Below are positions 44,488-53,914 of a stretch of 64,000 nt of DNA, piece by piece. Within the stretch, counting starts at the first letter, position 1, and each line of letters opens with the position of its first letter. A program made the position numbers and the translations under genes. The stretch is from assembly GCA_965261955.1 (NCBI GenBank), contig CBDHEM010000069.1, positions 806,001 through 870,000 of the forward strand, in the 5' to 3' direction. A model generated the notes under the pieces. It was not told the origin of the DNA. It searched no databases and saw only the letters and a program-made list of their open reading frames with translations. Origin of the DNA: JABAAI01 sp965261955. GTDB taxonomy: Bacteria > Spirochaetota > Leptospiria > Leptospirales > Leptonemataceae.

Positions 44488-45495
44488 TTAATATTTTTTA
44501 TTTTTTATGGCTATTCGTGCATAAATTTCTTCATCACTAATACGAAAGCGACTGACTTTTCCAGTCATTTTTTGAACTAAAACTCGATCAATACCTATTA
44601 TCTCAAACTGATCAGGATTAAATTTGTCAATAAAAGTAATAGGTACACCCATTACACCTTCATAATCCATTGGAATATCTTTGGTTTTATTTACGTTTAT
44701 AGCATCGTAGTTGTCATATTTTGGATATTCATCGGGAGCATACTTTTTGTAGAGGATTAAATATTCGTGACGTTTTGAAATATCAAGATTTGTAAACCAA
44801 ATAGATTGCGATCTACCTTTAACGACACCATTTATTATTTTGTACGCACTGCCTTCTTTTTTATTTGCGATTAATTGCTTGGCAAAATCTGCTGGCACAT
44901 CAAATAATATATCAGTACTCATAGGTGTATTTCCAACCCACAATTTGTTCTCTTTTATAAGTTTGAAAATTTCCTTGTAAGTAATCACGTTTTTATTGCC
45001 AATGATGATGAATTTTTTGTCATACTCAATCAGCTGAGCGACATACTCCCTGAACAAAGAAAACGGCGGATTGGTTACTACAATGTCAACTTGTTTCAAA
45101 AGATCAACACACTCTTCGCTTCTAAAATCCCCATCACCTTTCAAATGAATAATACCTATTTCTTCGGTATCAGGAACTCTATTTCCATTTTTGTCGCCCT
45201 CGTATTCAAGGTAAATCGCCTGTTCGCAGTCATGTTGGCTAAACAAATCTCTATTTTGGTTTTTGTAGCAGGTGGTGATGAGTTTTTTTAAGCCCAAACG
45301 CTCAAAATTGTATGAGAAATAATGGAAGAAGTTACTTATTCTTGGGTCGTCACAGTTGCAATAAACAACTTTGTCTTTAAAGTGTTTTGTGTAATGTTTT
45401 AGCTCTTTTTCAATATCGGAAAGTTGAGTATAAAACTCATCATTCTTTGAGTTTTTTGCTTTATGCAGGTTATTATTCAAAGACTCTTTAGGCAT
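44488..45495 (-). CDS. EcoRI-family adenine-specific DNA methyltransferase (copy 1)
   Basis: 335 residues. Start ESLNNNLHKAKNSKNDEFYT and VVYCNCDDPR are conserved in M.EcoRI-type enzymes. TNPPFSLFREYVAQL near residue 137 holds the NPPF catalytic motif for N6-adenine methylation. The classic FxGxG SAM motif is not obvious, as in this family. Upstream of the DUF262-HNH gene and directly coupled to it. About the same length as EcoRI methylase (326). The acidic insertion DKNGNRVPDTEEIG before GDGDFRS is short here. Confidence 0.85.
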   Translation of the reverse strand: MPKESLNNNLHKAKNSKNDEFYTQLSDIEKELKHYTKHFKDKVVYCNCDDPRISNFFHYFSYNFERLGLKKLITTCYKNQNRDLFSQHDCEQAIYLEYEGDKNGNRVPDTEEIGIIHLKGDGDFRSEECVDLLKQVDIVVTNPPFSLFREYVAQLIEYDKKFIIIGNKNVITYKEIFKLIKENKLWVGNTPMSTDILFDVPADFAKQLIANKKEGSAYKIINGVVKGRSQSIWFTNLDISKRHEYLILYKKYAPDEYPKYDNYDAINVNKTKDIPMDYEGVMGVPITFIDKFNPDQFEIIGIDRVLVQKMTGKVSRFRISDEEIYARIAIKNKKY

Positions 45496-45604
45496 TTCTG
45501 TTTTTTATCTATTATTACTTGCCTATCAATTGTTTATAGCTTGATCTCTTTCCAATAGTCTTAACACATAATGAAATGATCCTATCTACTGTATTTATTC
45601 TAAA
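45496..45604. repeat. Direct repeat of IS end and methyltransferase upstream region (copy 1)
   Basis: Nearly identical to 46934-47042 (offset 1438): from 'tctgttttttatctattat' to 'gtatttattctaaa'. Together with the start of both methyltransferase genes it forms a longer duplicated block. It probably carries the promoter used by each methyltransferase and derives from the 3' end of the IS1595 relic. Confidence 0.85.
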
Positions 45605-45886
45605 ATCACCCTCTACAAACTGACTAATTGAAATAGTTCGCTGTTGCCCGTCTATAACTTCAAAATTCCCATCTTTTCTTACTGCCCAGTACATTACATT
45701 GAGAGGGAAGTCCTTTGTTATCGTATCAATAACGGCATCTCGTTGTTTATCCTTGTAGATAAACTCTCGTTGGTAGGGTGGGCGTATATCTAATTTACCA
45801 CCATAACCAATAACGCCTTGCTCGTCATTGGCTTGGTAACCTTTGGTTAATTCATCGACCGTAATTTCTTTGAGTTTTATTTTCAT
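45515..45886 (-). pseudogene. Truncated DUF262 gene fused to IS-end codons
   Basis: The first about 95 residues match the start of the intact DUF262-HNH protein (KEITVDELTKGYQ, DGQQRTISISQFVEGDF), then the frame enters RINTVDRIISLCVKTIG, which is the same tail as in the transposase relic. The HNH part is lost. It could make a 123-residue DUF262 fragment, but a working nuclease is unlikely. Follows methyltransferase copy 2 by 6 bp. Confidence 0.82.
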
Positions 45887-45892
45887 ATTTTT

Positions 45893-46933
45893 TTATTTTC
45901 TGCGAATTAAAATTCGATTATAAATCTTTCTGCTTTCAATTAAGGCATAACACTCGTAACCAATCCATCTGGCACTATTTGCGATTCCAAGTATTTCAAA
46001 CTGAGTCGGATTATATTTATCAATAAATGTAATCGGAACACCCATAACCCCATCATAGTCAACGGGTATTTCAGCAACTTTATCCACATTTATGACATCG
46101 TAATTATCATATTTTAGATATTCATCGGGAACGTATTTTTTGTAGAGTATTAAATCTTCGTGTCGTTTGGTTGTATCTATGTTCGTGTACCAAGTAATGC
46201 TTCCTTTGCTGAAATACTTTACGCCGTTTTCTATTTTTTTCCTTGATTCTGTTTTTATGTCGTAATCATCCGGCACCTGAAACCATTTGGTACCCCCATT
46301 ATCGTATCCTAGCCATACCTTGTTCTGTTTAACTAATTTAAATATTTCTTTATAGGTTAAAGCATTTTGATCCCCTATGATTAAAAACTTTTTTTCATAT
46401 TCGATTAGTTGAGATACATATTCTCGGAATAAAGAAAAAGGGGGATTTGTTACCACAATGTCTGCTTGTTTTAACAGTTCTATACTCTCTTCGCTTCTAA
46501 AATCGCCATCGCCTAAAAGCGGTGTAGCAATATTTGCATTATTTTTTAACAACCACTCAACATCAGCTAAATCAACAGCTCCATCGTGATTAAAATCTTT
46601 TACTTCATTAATTTCAATCTTGAATGGCTCTTTTTTATTTTTAGTACTTAATCCCTTTATCTCAAATAATGAAAGCTGACCTCCAGCAATAGGAGAACCT
46701 ATATAACTTGTAGCAATAAGTTTTTTAAGCCCGAGCGCATTAAAATTAGAAGCAAAATATTTAAAAAAATTACTTTCAAATGGATCATCGCAATTACAAT
46801 AAACAACTTTATTTTTAAAGTGTTTTCTGTAATTTTTTAGTTCTTTTTCAATATCAGAAAGCTGAGTATAAAACTCGTCCTTTTTTGAGTTTTTTGCTTT
46901 ATGCAGGTTATTATTCAAAGACTCTTTAGACAT
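45893..46933 (-). CDS. EcoRI-family adenine-specific DNA methyltransferase (copy 2)
   Basis: 346 residues, clearly related to copy 1 across its length but diverged (ESLNNNLHKAKNSKKDEFYT start, VVYCNCDDPFESN, TNPPFSLFREYVSQL near 158). Before the GDGDFRS motif it has an insert with DFNHDGAVDLADVEWLL, a calcium-loop or dockerin-like pattern. SAM-motif character as in copy 1. The gene and its partner DUF262 form the older-looking half of a tandem repeat. Sequence divergence between copies suggests different recognition or an old duplication rather than a recent one. Confidence 0.83.
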   Translation of the reverse strand: MSKESLNNNLHKAKNSKKDEFYTQLSDIEKELKNYRKHFKNKVVYCNCDDPFESNFFKYFASNFNALGLKKLIATSYIGSPIAGGQLSLFEIKGLSTKNKKEPFKIEINEVKDFNHDGAVDLADVEWLLKNNANIATPLLGDGDFRSEESIELLKQADIVVTNPPFSLFREYVSQLIEYEKKFLIIGDQNALTYKEIFKLVKQNKVWLGYDNGGTKWFQVPDDYDIKTESRKKIENGVKYFSKGSITWYTNIDTTKRHEDLILYKKYVPDEYLKYDNYDVINVDKVAEIPVDYDGVMGVPITFIDKYNPTQFEILGIANSARWIGYECYALIESRKIYNRILIRRK

Positions 46934-47042
46934 TTCTGTTTTTTATCTATTATTGCTTGCCTATCAATTGTTTATAGCTTGATCTCTTTCCAATAGTCTT
47001 AACACATAATGAATTGATCCTATCTACTGTATTTATTCTAAA
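46934..47042. repeat. Direct repeat of IS end and methyltransferase upstream region (copy 2)
   Basis: Partner of 45496-45604, offset 1438. Only a few substitutions are seen (for example 'attacttg' versus 'attgcttg'). Confidence 0.85.
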
Positions 47043-47751
47043 TACACCCTCATTCTGTCTAAAGGTAAACTCATTTATGCATATAGGTAAATGTTTAGTA
47101 GTAAAGTTATGGTATGTACCATAATATCCTCGTTTAAGCAAAGCCCAAAAATTCTCTATTCCATTTGTTGAAGAAGCCATACTCTTTACATACTCTTTGG
47201 TGTGTATAGTTTTGTAGATTATTATAACCTCTTAACTCGTCTGTACAAATAGTAGAATCTCTAGCTACACCAACATCAATCCTGTTTTTCAATGTCTTAT
47301 ATTTTATATTAGGGATCACACTTGCTTTTACTTTACCGTCTCTTTCTTTAAATCCCACTACTATATCTTTATTTGCTCCACCTTATGAGTGTGGTACTTT
47401 CTTAGAATTATATTTATTCTTTCCCTTGCCACCTATATAAGTTTCATCTATTTCTACAAAATCACTTAAGAAACTACTATCTTGATTACACCCTTCTCTT
47501 AGTCTTTGTAATAAAAACCAAGCGGACTTTTATGCAATGCCTATTTCCTTACTTAATTGTAAAGTCTTTTCTACAACTCTTACATAAAGACTCTTTTCTT
47601 TTTGGTCTTAGTGTAGATTCTTCACCGCTACAATAAGGGCAAATAGGTTTTCACCTCATATATTATTCTCTAAAAACTTTATCGCTTCTACCTCATTGGG
47701 TATTAATTTCATAAAGCTGTCGAAAATTGATAATGTTTCTACTTTTTTCAT
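46950..47751 (-). pseudogene. IS1595-family (ISXO2-like) transposase relic
   Basis: Ordered pieces in several frames: KVETLSIFDSFMKLIPNE at the start, DFVEIDETYIGGKGKNK, VGFKERDGKVKASVIPN, STICTDELRGYNN and NGIENFWALLKRG. These cover the DDE/N core of IS1595 transposases. Stops lie at 47383-47385 and near 47533, and frame shifts occur, so it is inactive. The 3' end is shared with the repeat at 45496-45604. Confidence 0.85.
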
Positions 47752-47886
47752 ACTACAAATATACACTATTTGCCACAAATACTAAAGTTATTTGAGGAGT
47801 TATTTTTAATGTTTTTTATTAAATCTGTGGCAGTAAATATATAAATCCCTAAAAAAATATCTTTTCTCAATCTTAGGGTACTATTG

Positions 47887-50800
47887 TCAGAAAGTTTTTT
47901 TTTGAGCGACTACTTTCTTATATTCGGGAGATATGATTATAGCGAATTTTCTCCTTTCTTCTTCCCAATTATCTAGGATAAGCTTACTTCGCTTTGATTT
48001 GGTAAAGTGATGGTGTTTTTTGATAAGATTTATGCATTCGTTAATATTTTCTTCAGAAACTAATTGTTCTTGCTGTACTAAAGTTGTATTTAAGTTTTCT
48101 TTAAGTGCATTTTCTGTGTCATACACATAGGCGATACCACCAGACATACCGGCGGCAAAATTGCGGCCTACCTTGCCAAGTATCACAACACGACCACCTG
48201 TCATATATTCACATCCATGATCTCCAACCCCTTCGACAACAGTATGTACACCTGAGTTTCTGACGCAAAAACGCTCACCAGCTAAACCTTCAAAATAAGC
48301 TTCACCAGCCGTAGCACCATATAGACATGTATTCCCTATTATGATGTTTTTCCAAGAAACATAGTCGGCTAATTCCGGAATGCTAATGACCAATTGCCCA
48401 CCACTCATTCCCTTTCCAACGTAGTCATTTGCTTGGCCAGAAAGATGTAGGTCAATACCCTGACAAAGAAAGGCTCCAAAACTTTGGCCGGCTATCCCAA
48501 CCATTTCAATACGTATACTAGATTTGGGTAAGCCTTTTTCTTGATATATGCGTGTGACCTCACCTGAAAGCATCGTCCCTATAGACCTATCTTGATTACT
48601 AATATTTGCTTTGATCAGGATTTTTTGTTTAGTTTGCTGATTGCTTATTGGGCTTTTTAAAAGAGGACTCGCTTGTTTGATAAAGTCCTTGTCAATTTGG
48701 GAGTCAATGGCGTGTTTTTGTTCTCGAGAGCGAAAAAGTTTTGTGTTATACGCAGCGGGAGCTACATAAAGTAGACGACTAAAGTCAAGGCCGCGTGCTT
48801 TCCAATGTGTTTTAGGAAAAGCCACTTTTATTCGATCAATTTTTCCAATCATATCTTCAAACCTTTGGAAACCCATGGCAGCCATATACTCTCGTACTTC
48901 TTGTACAATGAAGCGCATATAAGTCACAACATGTTCGGGACTCCCTGTGTAACGTTTACGTAATTCCACATTTTGTGTGGCAATTCCAACAGGACATGTA
49001 TTTAAATGGCATTTACGCATCATGATGCAACCCAAACTAATCAGGGGAGCAATAGAAAATCCAAACTCCTCAGCTCCTAGCAGAGCTGCTATGACTACAT
49101 CTTTGCCAGTCAGTATTTTCCCATCAACAGCCAAATAAACGCGATCTCGTAAGCCCTGTATAAGAAGAGTCTGATGTGTTTCACTCAAGCCTAATTCCCA
49201 TGGAGTACCGGCGTGGTGAATAGAAGAAATAGGACTGGCTCCCGTACCGCCAGAATAACCACTTATGAGTATATGATCCGCATGTGCTTTGGCGACACCA
49301 GCAGCAACGGTTCCAATTCCAGTTTCGGAAACAAGTTTGACACTAATGCGTGCCCTTGGATTTACATTTTTTAAATCAAAAATCAGTTGTTTAATATCTT
49401 CAATGGAGTATATATCATGATGCGGCGGTGGGCTTATGAGGGTAACGCCAGGTGTACTAAAACGTAATTTTGCGATATACTCGTCAACTTTATGACCTGG
49501 GAGCTGGCCACCTTCACCGGGCTTTGCTCCTTGTGAGATTTTAATCTGTATATCGTCTGCATTGACTAGATAATTTGTTGTTACACCAAATCGACCAGAT
49601 GCAATTTGTTTGATGGCAGATCGCATACTCCTACCGTCTTTTATGGGCAGGAAACGAATTTTATCCTCGCCTCCTTCACCTGTATTGGATTTGCCTCCAA
49701 TTTTATTCATGGCTATGGCCAAGTCTGTATGGGCTTCCCAAGAAATAGAACCAAAGCTCATGGCACCAGTTGAAAAACGTTTGAATATACTTTCTGCTGA
49801 TTCAACCTCACTTAGTTTTAAAGCTGTTTTTGGTGCCAAAAGTAATTTAAAAAGATTTCTTAGGGTGATAGGGCTTTCTTCCTGCTTATTTACGCTTTGT
49901 GAATACTCTTTATAGAGATCGTAGTTTTCTGTACGACAGGCGTGTTGTAAAAGATGCACTGTTCTCGGATTTAACAGATGCTTAATACCATATTTACGGT
50001 AGTGGTGAACACCTCCAGTTGGTAATTGTTTTTGTATTTCTAAAGGATTATAGGCAGCTTGATGTCGTCGAAGACATTCCTCTTCTATCATCTCTAGACT
50101 AAGACCTTCTATGTGGGATTGCGTTCCACAGAAATAGAGACTGATCAACTCTGAGTCTAGGCCAATTGCCTCAAACATTTGTGCCCCACAATAGGATTGG
50201 AGAGTGGAAATACCCATTTTACTAAAAATCTTTAAAAGACCTTTGCCAATACTTTTAATATAGTTATCGTGGGCAATTTGTAGGCTCTTGACTTCTGATA
50301 GCTGGCCTTCTTTAATCATATTTGTAAGGCTTTCAAATGCAAGATACGGTGAAATAGCATTTGCTCCATAGCCTAGGAGTAATGCAAAATGAAAGACCTC
50401 TCGTGGTTCTCCACTTTCTACAAGGATACTAGCTTGAGTTCGCAACCCAGCTTTTATAAGCGAGTGATGGACTCCGGAAACAGCAAGCAGACTAGGAATC
50501 GGTGTTTTGTTTATACTAGCCCCTCGATCAGATAATATGATAAGATTACAACCATTTCGAATTACTTCGGCTGCTTCATCTTGTATTTGATCTAAGCGGT
50601 TACGCATCCCATGGTTTATATTAGGATCAAAAAGAATATTTATTGTCTTTGTTTGAAAATTATCATTAGATATATGGCGAATCTTTTCTAAGTCTTTAGT
50701 TGTGAGAATGGGTTGCTCTAGTTCCATACGCATGAAATGTTTAGGTTCTTCCTCCATTAGGAGGTTTCCTTCAGAACCAATGTAGCCTATGAGGTCCATA

Positions 50801-52446
50801 ACAAGCTCTTCTCGAATAGGATCAATAGCTGGATTGGTAACTTGAGCAAATTGCTGTTTAAAATAATAGAATAGAGGCATTTCTTTTTTTGAGAGGACAG
50901 CTAGGGAAGAATCTACACCCATAGAACCAATAGGTTCTTGGGCATGAATAGCCATAGGTCGTAAATGTAGGTTTAGATCTTCAGTTGTATATCCAAAGAT
51001 ACGTTGGGTTTCTCGAATTGTCTCATGGTTTGACTGAGATATAAAAGTGAGATCTGGTAAATTATCAAGACGTAGTATGTTTTGATGTACCCATTTTCCA
51101 TAAGGTTGGAAGCTCGTAATTTGTTCCTTTATTTCTGAATTATGTATAATGTTTCCAGATTTAATATCAACGAGAAACATATGCCCAGGACGTAGGCGAT
51201 CACTGCTTAAAATTCTTTCTGGCTTGATATCAACAGTGCCACCTTCCGAAGCCATAATAACAAGATCATCTTTTGTAATAACATAACGACCGGGTCGTAA
51301 GCCATTACGATCCAAAGTGGCTCCGATTTGTTCACCATCAGTAAAAGCAATGGCGGCAGGGCCATCCCAAGGCTCCATGATTGTCGCATGGTATTCATAA
51401 AAATCACGTAATGAAGCAGGCATATTTTTATTCTTAGACCAAGCCTCTGGTATCATCATCATCATTGTGTGAGGTAAGCTACGACCCGTCATATGGAGTA
51501 GTTCAAAAACGGTATCAAAAGTGGCAGAATCACTTTGACCTTCCATGATAATTGGAAGCATCCGGCGAAGATTTTTCCCATAGATTGGGCTTTGCATGGT
51601 CATTTGTCTAGCAGCCATCCAGTTTTGATTACCCCTGATAGTATTGATCTCACCATTATGTGCAATCATCCGGAATGGTTGTGCTAAATCCCATGTGGGA
51701 AATGTGTTTGTAGAATATCGCTGGTGAATAAGTGCCAGAGCAGAAATCATCTTTTCATTCGATAAGTCTGGATAGTAATCAATTAGTTGTTGAGCAGTGA
51801 GCATGCCTTTATAGACAATAGTACGACTAGAAAAAGAAGCGACATAATATTGGCTACGATCTAGTTTATATTCTGCCCTGATTCTTCTATCGATAATTCT
51901 GCGAATCAAATAAAGTTTGCGATCAAAATCTAAAGTACCTTTTATATCGTTTGTTGCTCCTATAAAACATTGTCGCATATAGGGAGCGGTTTTAAGTGCA
52001 GCGTCTCCAATCGCATCTAGCTGAACGGGAACATCTCGCCAGCCTAAAAAATGTAACCCTTCATCAAGGGCAACTTTTTCGATTAAAATTTCTATACCTT
52101 GCCTAATACTCCGATTCTGCGGGAGATATAAGAAACCGATGCCATACTTCCCAGCTTGAGGTAATTTAAATTTTAATGTTTCTGCAACAGTTTGAAAAAA
52201 AGGGTCTGAAATTTGGAGAGTTATACCAGAGCCATCGCCTGTATTTGGATCTGCTCCTACTGCACCCCGGTGTTCTAATCTGCAAAGACTTTCTAAAGCA
52301 AGGGTCACAATCTCGCGAGACTTTTCACCTTTTATATGAGTTACGAAGCCAACACCACATGAGGCTTTATCTAGGGCAGGATTATAAAGACTTTTACCTT
52401 GTACTTCATTAGGGTGTACAAAGCTTTCTCGTGTACGTTCACGCAT
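47887..52446 (-). CDS. gltB: Glutamate synthase large subunit
   Basis: A 1519-residue enzyme. Cys30 (SCGVGFVTHIKGE) is the amidotransferase nucleophile, uncovered by cleaving a 29-residue propeptide. Residues 30-430 are the glutaminase, then the central domain, the FMN/synthase barrel (about 830-1210, GAKPGEGGQLPGHKV), the [3Fe-4S] cysteines in CIMMRKCHLNTCPVG and the GxGxG helix at about 1270-1460. It makes glutamate from glutamine and 2-oxoglutarate. No gltD-like small subunit is adjacent, so the electron donor is unknown. Complete. Confidence 0.95.
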   Translation of the reverse strand: MRERTRESFVHPNEVQGKSLYNPALDKASCGVGFVTHIKGEKSREIVTLALESLCRLEHRGAVGADPNTGDGSGITLQISDPFFQTVAETLKFKLPQAGKYGIGFLYLPQNRSIRQGIEILIEKVALDEGLHFLGWRDVPVQLDAIGDAALKTAPYMRQCFIGATNDIKGTLDFDRKLYLIRRIIDRRIRAEYKLDRSQYYVASFSSRTIVYKGMLTAQQLIDYYPDLSNEKMISALALIHQRYSTNTFPTWDLAQPFRMIAHNGEINTIRGNQNWMAARQMTMQSPIYGKNLRRMLPIIMEGQSDSATFDTVFELLHMTGRSLPHTMMMMIPEAWSKNKNMPASLRDFYEYHATIMEPWDGPAAIAFTDGEQIGATLDRNGLRPGRYVITKDDLVIMASEGGTVDIKPERILSSDRLRPGHMFLVDIKSGNIIHNSEIKEQITSFQPYGKWVHQNILRLDNLPDLTFISQSNHETIRETQRIFGYTTEDLNLHLRPMAIHAQEPIGSMGVDSSLAVLSKKEMPLFYYFKQQFAQVTNPAIDPIREELVMDLIGYIGSEGNLLMEEEPKHFMRMELEQPILTTKDLEKIRHISNDNFQTKTINILFDPNINHGMRNRLDQIQDEAAEVIRNGCNLIILSDRGASINKTPIPSLLAVSGVHHSLIKAGLRTQASILVESGEPREVFHFALLLGYGANAISPYLAFESLTNMIKEGQLSEVKSLQIAHDNYIKSIGKGLLKIFSKMGISTLQSYCGAQMFEAIGLDSELISLYFCGTQSHIEGLSLEMIEEECLRRHQAAYNPLEIQKQLPTGGVHHYRKYGIKHLLNPRTVHLLQHACRTENYDLYKEYSQSVNKQEESPITLRNLFKLLLAPKTALKLSEVESAESIFKRFSTGAMSFGSISWEAHTDLAIAMNKIGGKSNTGEGGEDKIRFLPIKDGRSMRSAIKQIASGRFGVTTNYLVNADDIQIKISQGAKPGEGGQLPGHKVDEYIAKLRFSTPGVTLISPPPHHDIYSIEDIKQLIFDLKNVNPRARISVKLVSETGIGTVAAGVAKAHADHILISGYSGGTGASPISSIHHAGTPWELGLSETHQTLLIQGLRDRVYLAVDGKILTGKDVVIAALLGAEEFGFSIAPLISLGCIMMRKCHLNTCPVGIATQNVELRKRYTGSPEHVVTYMRFIVQEVREYMAAMGFQRFEDMIGKIDRIKVAFPKTHWKARGLDFSRLLYVAPAAYNTKLFRSREQKHAIDSQIDKDFIKQASPLLKSPISNQQTKQKILIKANISNQDRSIGTMLSGEVTRIYQEKGLPKSSIRIEMVGIAGQSFGAFLCQGIDLHLSGQANDYVGKGMSGGQLVISIPELADYVSWKNIIIGNTCLYGATAGEAYFEGLAGERFCVRNSGVHTVVEGVGDHGCEYMTGGRVVILGKVGRNFAAGMSGGIAYVYDTENALKENLNTTLVQQEQLVSEENINECINLIKKHHHFTKSKRSKLILDNWEEERRKFAIIISPEYKKVVAQKKTF

Positions 52447-52492
52447 GCTGGGAAGGAATTCTTATTGAAGTTCTTATGTCAAGAAATAGGAA

Positions 52493-52508
52493 GTTCTCTT
52501 AAGAGAAC
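52493..52508. promoter_or_regulatory. Perfect 16-bp palindrome (possible gltB operator)
   Basis: GTTCTCTTAAGAGAAC, 47 bp before the gltB start. Its position and perfect symmetry suit a repressor or activator dimer site, but a short terminator stem is also possible. Just beyond it (52530-52550) lies the tandem repeat tcaataggac. Confidence 0.4.
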
Positions 52509-52674
52509 ATTTGTTTTTCAAATATTGTCTCAATAGGACCTCAATAGGACATAGATACTTTTATTTTATAGTTACAATGCTTTTACAACAGTCCCTTTAT
52601 ACCTACTGTCATAGTAGACTATACAAAATCAGATACGCAAAATTCCGTCTTTGCCATAGAAAGGAATATTTCAT

Positions 52675-52780
52675 GGGGCTTTGCAAAACACAAAAAAATG
52701 AGAAAATGTCTGGATAGAATGCCTTGAAACGGCATTTTATGACGTTTTATTTACACTTCTTTATATTTCGCAACAGCCCC
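52675..52780. mobile_element. Complete 106-bp MITE
   Basis: Left ggggctttgcaaaacacaaa, right tttatatttcgcaacagcccc (trimmed), inverted with one small gap. Inner repeat agaatgcc ... ggcatttt. Flanks are TTCAT (52670-52674) and TTCAC (52781-52785). It has joined itself to a transposase fragment on its right. Confidence 0.78.
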
Positions 52781-52930
52781 TTCACCGGGTCTGGTGCCAT
52801 AGAAAGTGCAAACAGGTATCTGGTTCAAGCCAGATTAAAACAAGTTGGTATGAAATGGCGTGTCTCAGGATCCGAAGCCATACTTATGTTACTACAAAAA
52901 ATCTATGAAAATACACGGAATAATGCCTAG
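52781..52930 (+). pseudogene. C-terminal fragment of an ISKra4-like transposase
   Basis: Plus-strand translation gives FTGSGAIESANRYLVQARLK, then MKWRVSGSEAILMLLQK, the conserved C-terminal stretch of ISKra4/related transposases (GSG.IES......R.K..GM.W). The rest of the gene is missing; the MITE ends exactly where it begins. Confidence 0.72.
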
Positions 52931-53051
52931 GATAGAAAATATGATCACTTTTCCTATAAGTAGAAGGTACACCCGTGTTTTTATATTCATTCAAAAACAG
53001 ACTTGACGTAGGCTGTCTTAGTTTCTCAGTACCCTATCCGTTAGGTCTAGT

Positions 53052-53125
53052 GGTGGGTGTAGCTCAGTTGGTAGAGTCCCAGATTGTGATTCTGGTTGTC
53101 GCGGGTTCGAGCCCCGTCACTCGCC
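53052..53125 (+). tRNA. tRNA-His (GTG anticodon)
   Basis: Acceptor stem GTGGGTG/CACTCGC; the additional G at 53052 pairs with discriminator C at 53125, the feature that identifies tRNA-His. Anticodon stem CCAGA/TCTGG at 53079-53095 with loop TTGTGAT, anticodon GTG at 53086-53088. T arm GCGGG-TTCGAGC-CCCGT. The CCA end is not encoded. Confidence 0.95.
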
Positions 53126-53914
53126 CTTAAAGGGGGGTTGGACAGCAATTACTAGGAATTTCGTTTTTTGTAACTTCTCAAGCGATACTCACCTTGATTA
53201 TTTCTCCAATCTTGTTCTTATGTTCTGGACCCCGGAGAGTGATTTATACTCTCTCTCAAATACAACAATCCCGTTTCGCTCTTTACGTCACTCCGTCTCT
53301 TCTAGACAAAAGCGTATAGCTGAATTATTGTTAAATTGTACCAATTCGACCCCATTTTTTGGTAACTCTCTTACGCAGGGCGTATACCCTAAGCCCTTAT
53401 CTATGCTTGCCTCCGATTTGCTCTCTTCTGGCAGGCGGTATATCAAAACGGGGAAAGACAAGCGTTTTCGTACGCGCGCCCTGACTTTACGGTTAGGAAC
53501 AAGCTTGATAAATATGGATTTGTATCAAGTATGAGCCGCAAAGGTAATTGTAAGGTAATTGTTATGATAATACTGTTGGAGAGTTTTCTCTTCGTTGAAC
53601 GTTTATTAATTTATTCCTTTCTTTGGGTTTTAGGGTACAAACTATTTACACAAAATAATTTACGGGCCAGATTTTGAAGTTACCTCCCAAAAGTAGTGCT
53701 CTTTTTTGGTATAAACCATCGCAAGAGTTTTTGTAAAAGCAATGGGACTATTATAAAAAGGAAGTACTATCCATAAAAACACCGATTTACGGCACCTTCC
53801 TATTTTTTTATTTTATAACAACTTTATAGAATAAAAGTCGAAATATTGAATATGATACAAACTTCCTCTGGAGTGATTATACCTTGGGGGAGGATCCGCG
53901 AAACAATTTTCTTA
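53126..53914. other. Non-coding or decayed region after tRNA-His
   Basis: About 790 bp. A 104-residue open frame on the plus strand (53220-53534) and a 78-codon open stretch on the minus strand, ending ELPKNGVELVQFNNNSAIR and lacking a start, overlap each other; the minus one reads more like protein. A weak MITE-like trace (cgatttacggcac) lies near 53786. No gene is claimed. Confidence 0.45.

Larger units (their letters stand above)
52447..53051. other. Non-coding region upstream of gltB
   Basis: About 600 bp. It holds a palindrome at 52493-52508, a short tandem repeat at 52530-52550, the MITE at 52675-52780 and a transposase fragment at 52781-52930. No other gene is supported. Confidence 0.6.

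Noticed and set aside
53220..53534. 104-residue plus-strand ORF
   Set aside because: No motif, no ribosome site and a competing open stretch on the other strand; not called as a gene.
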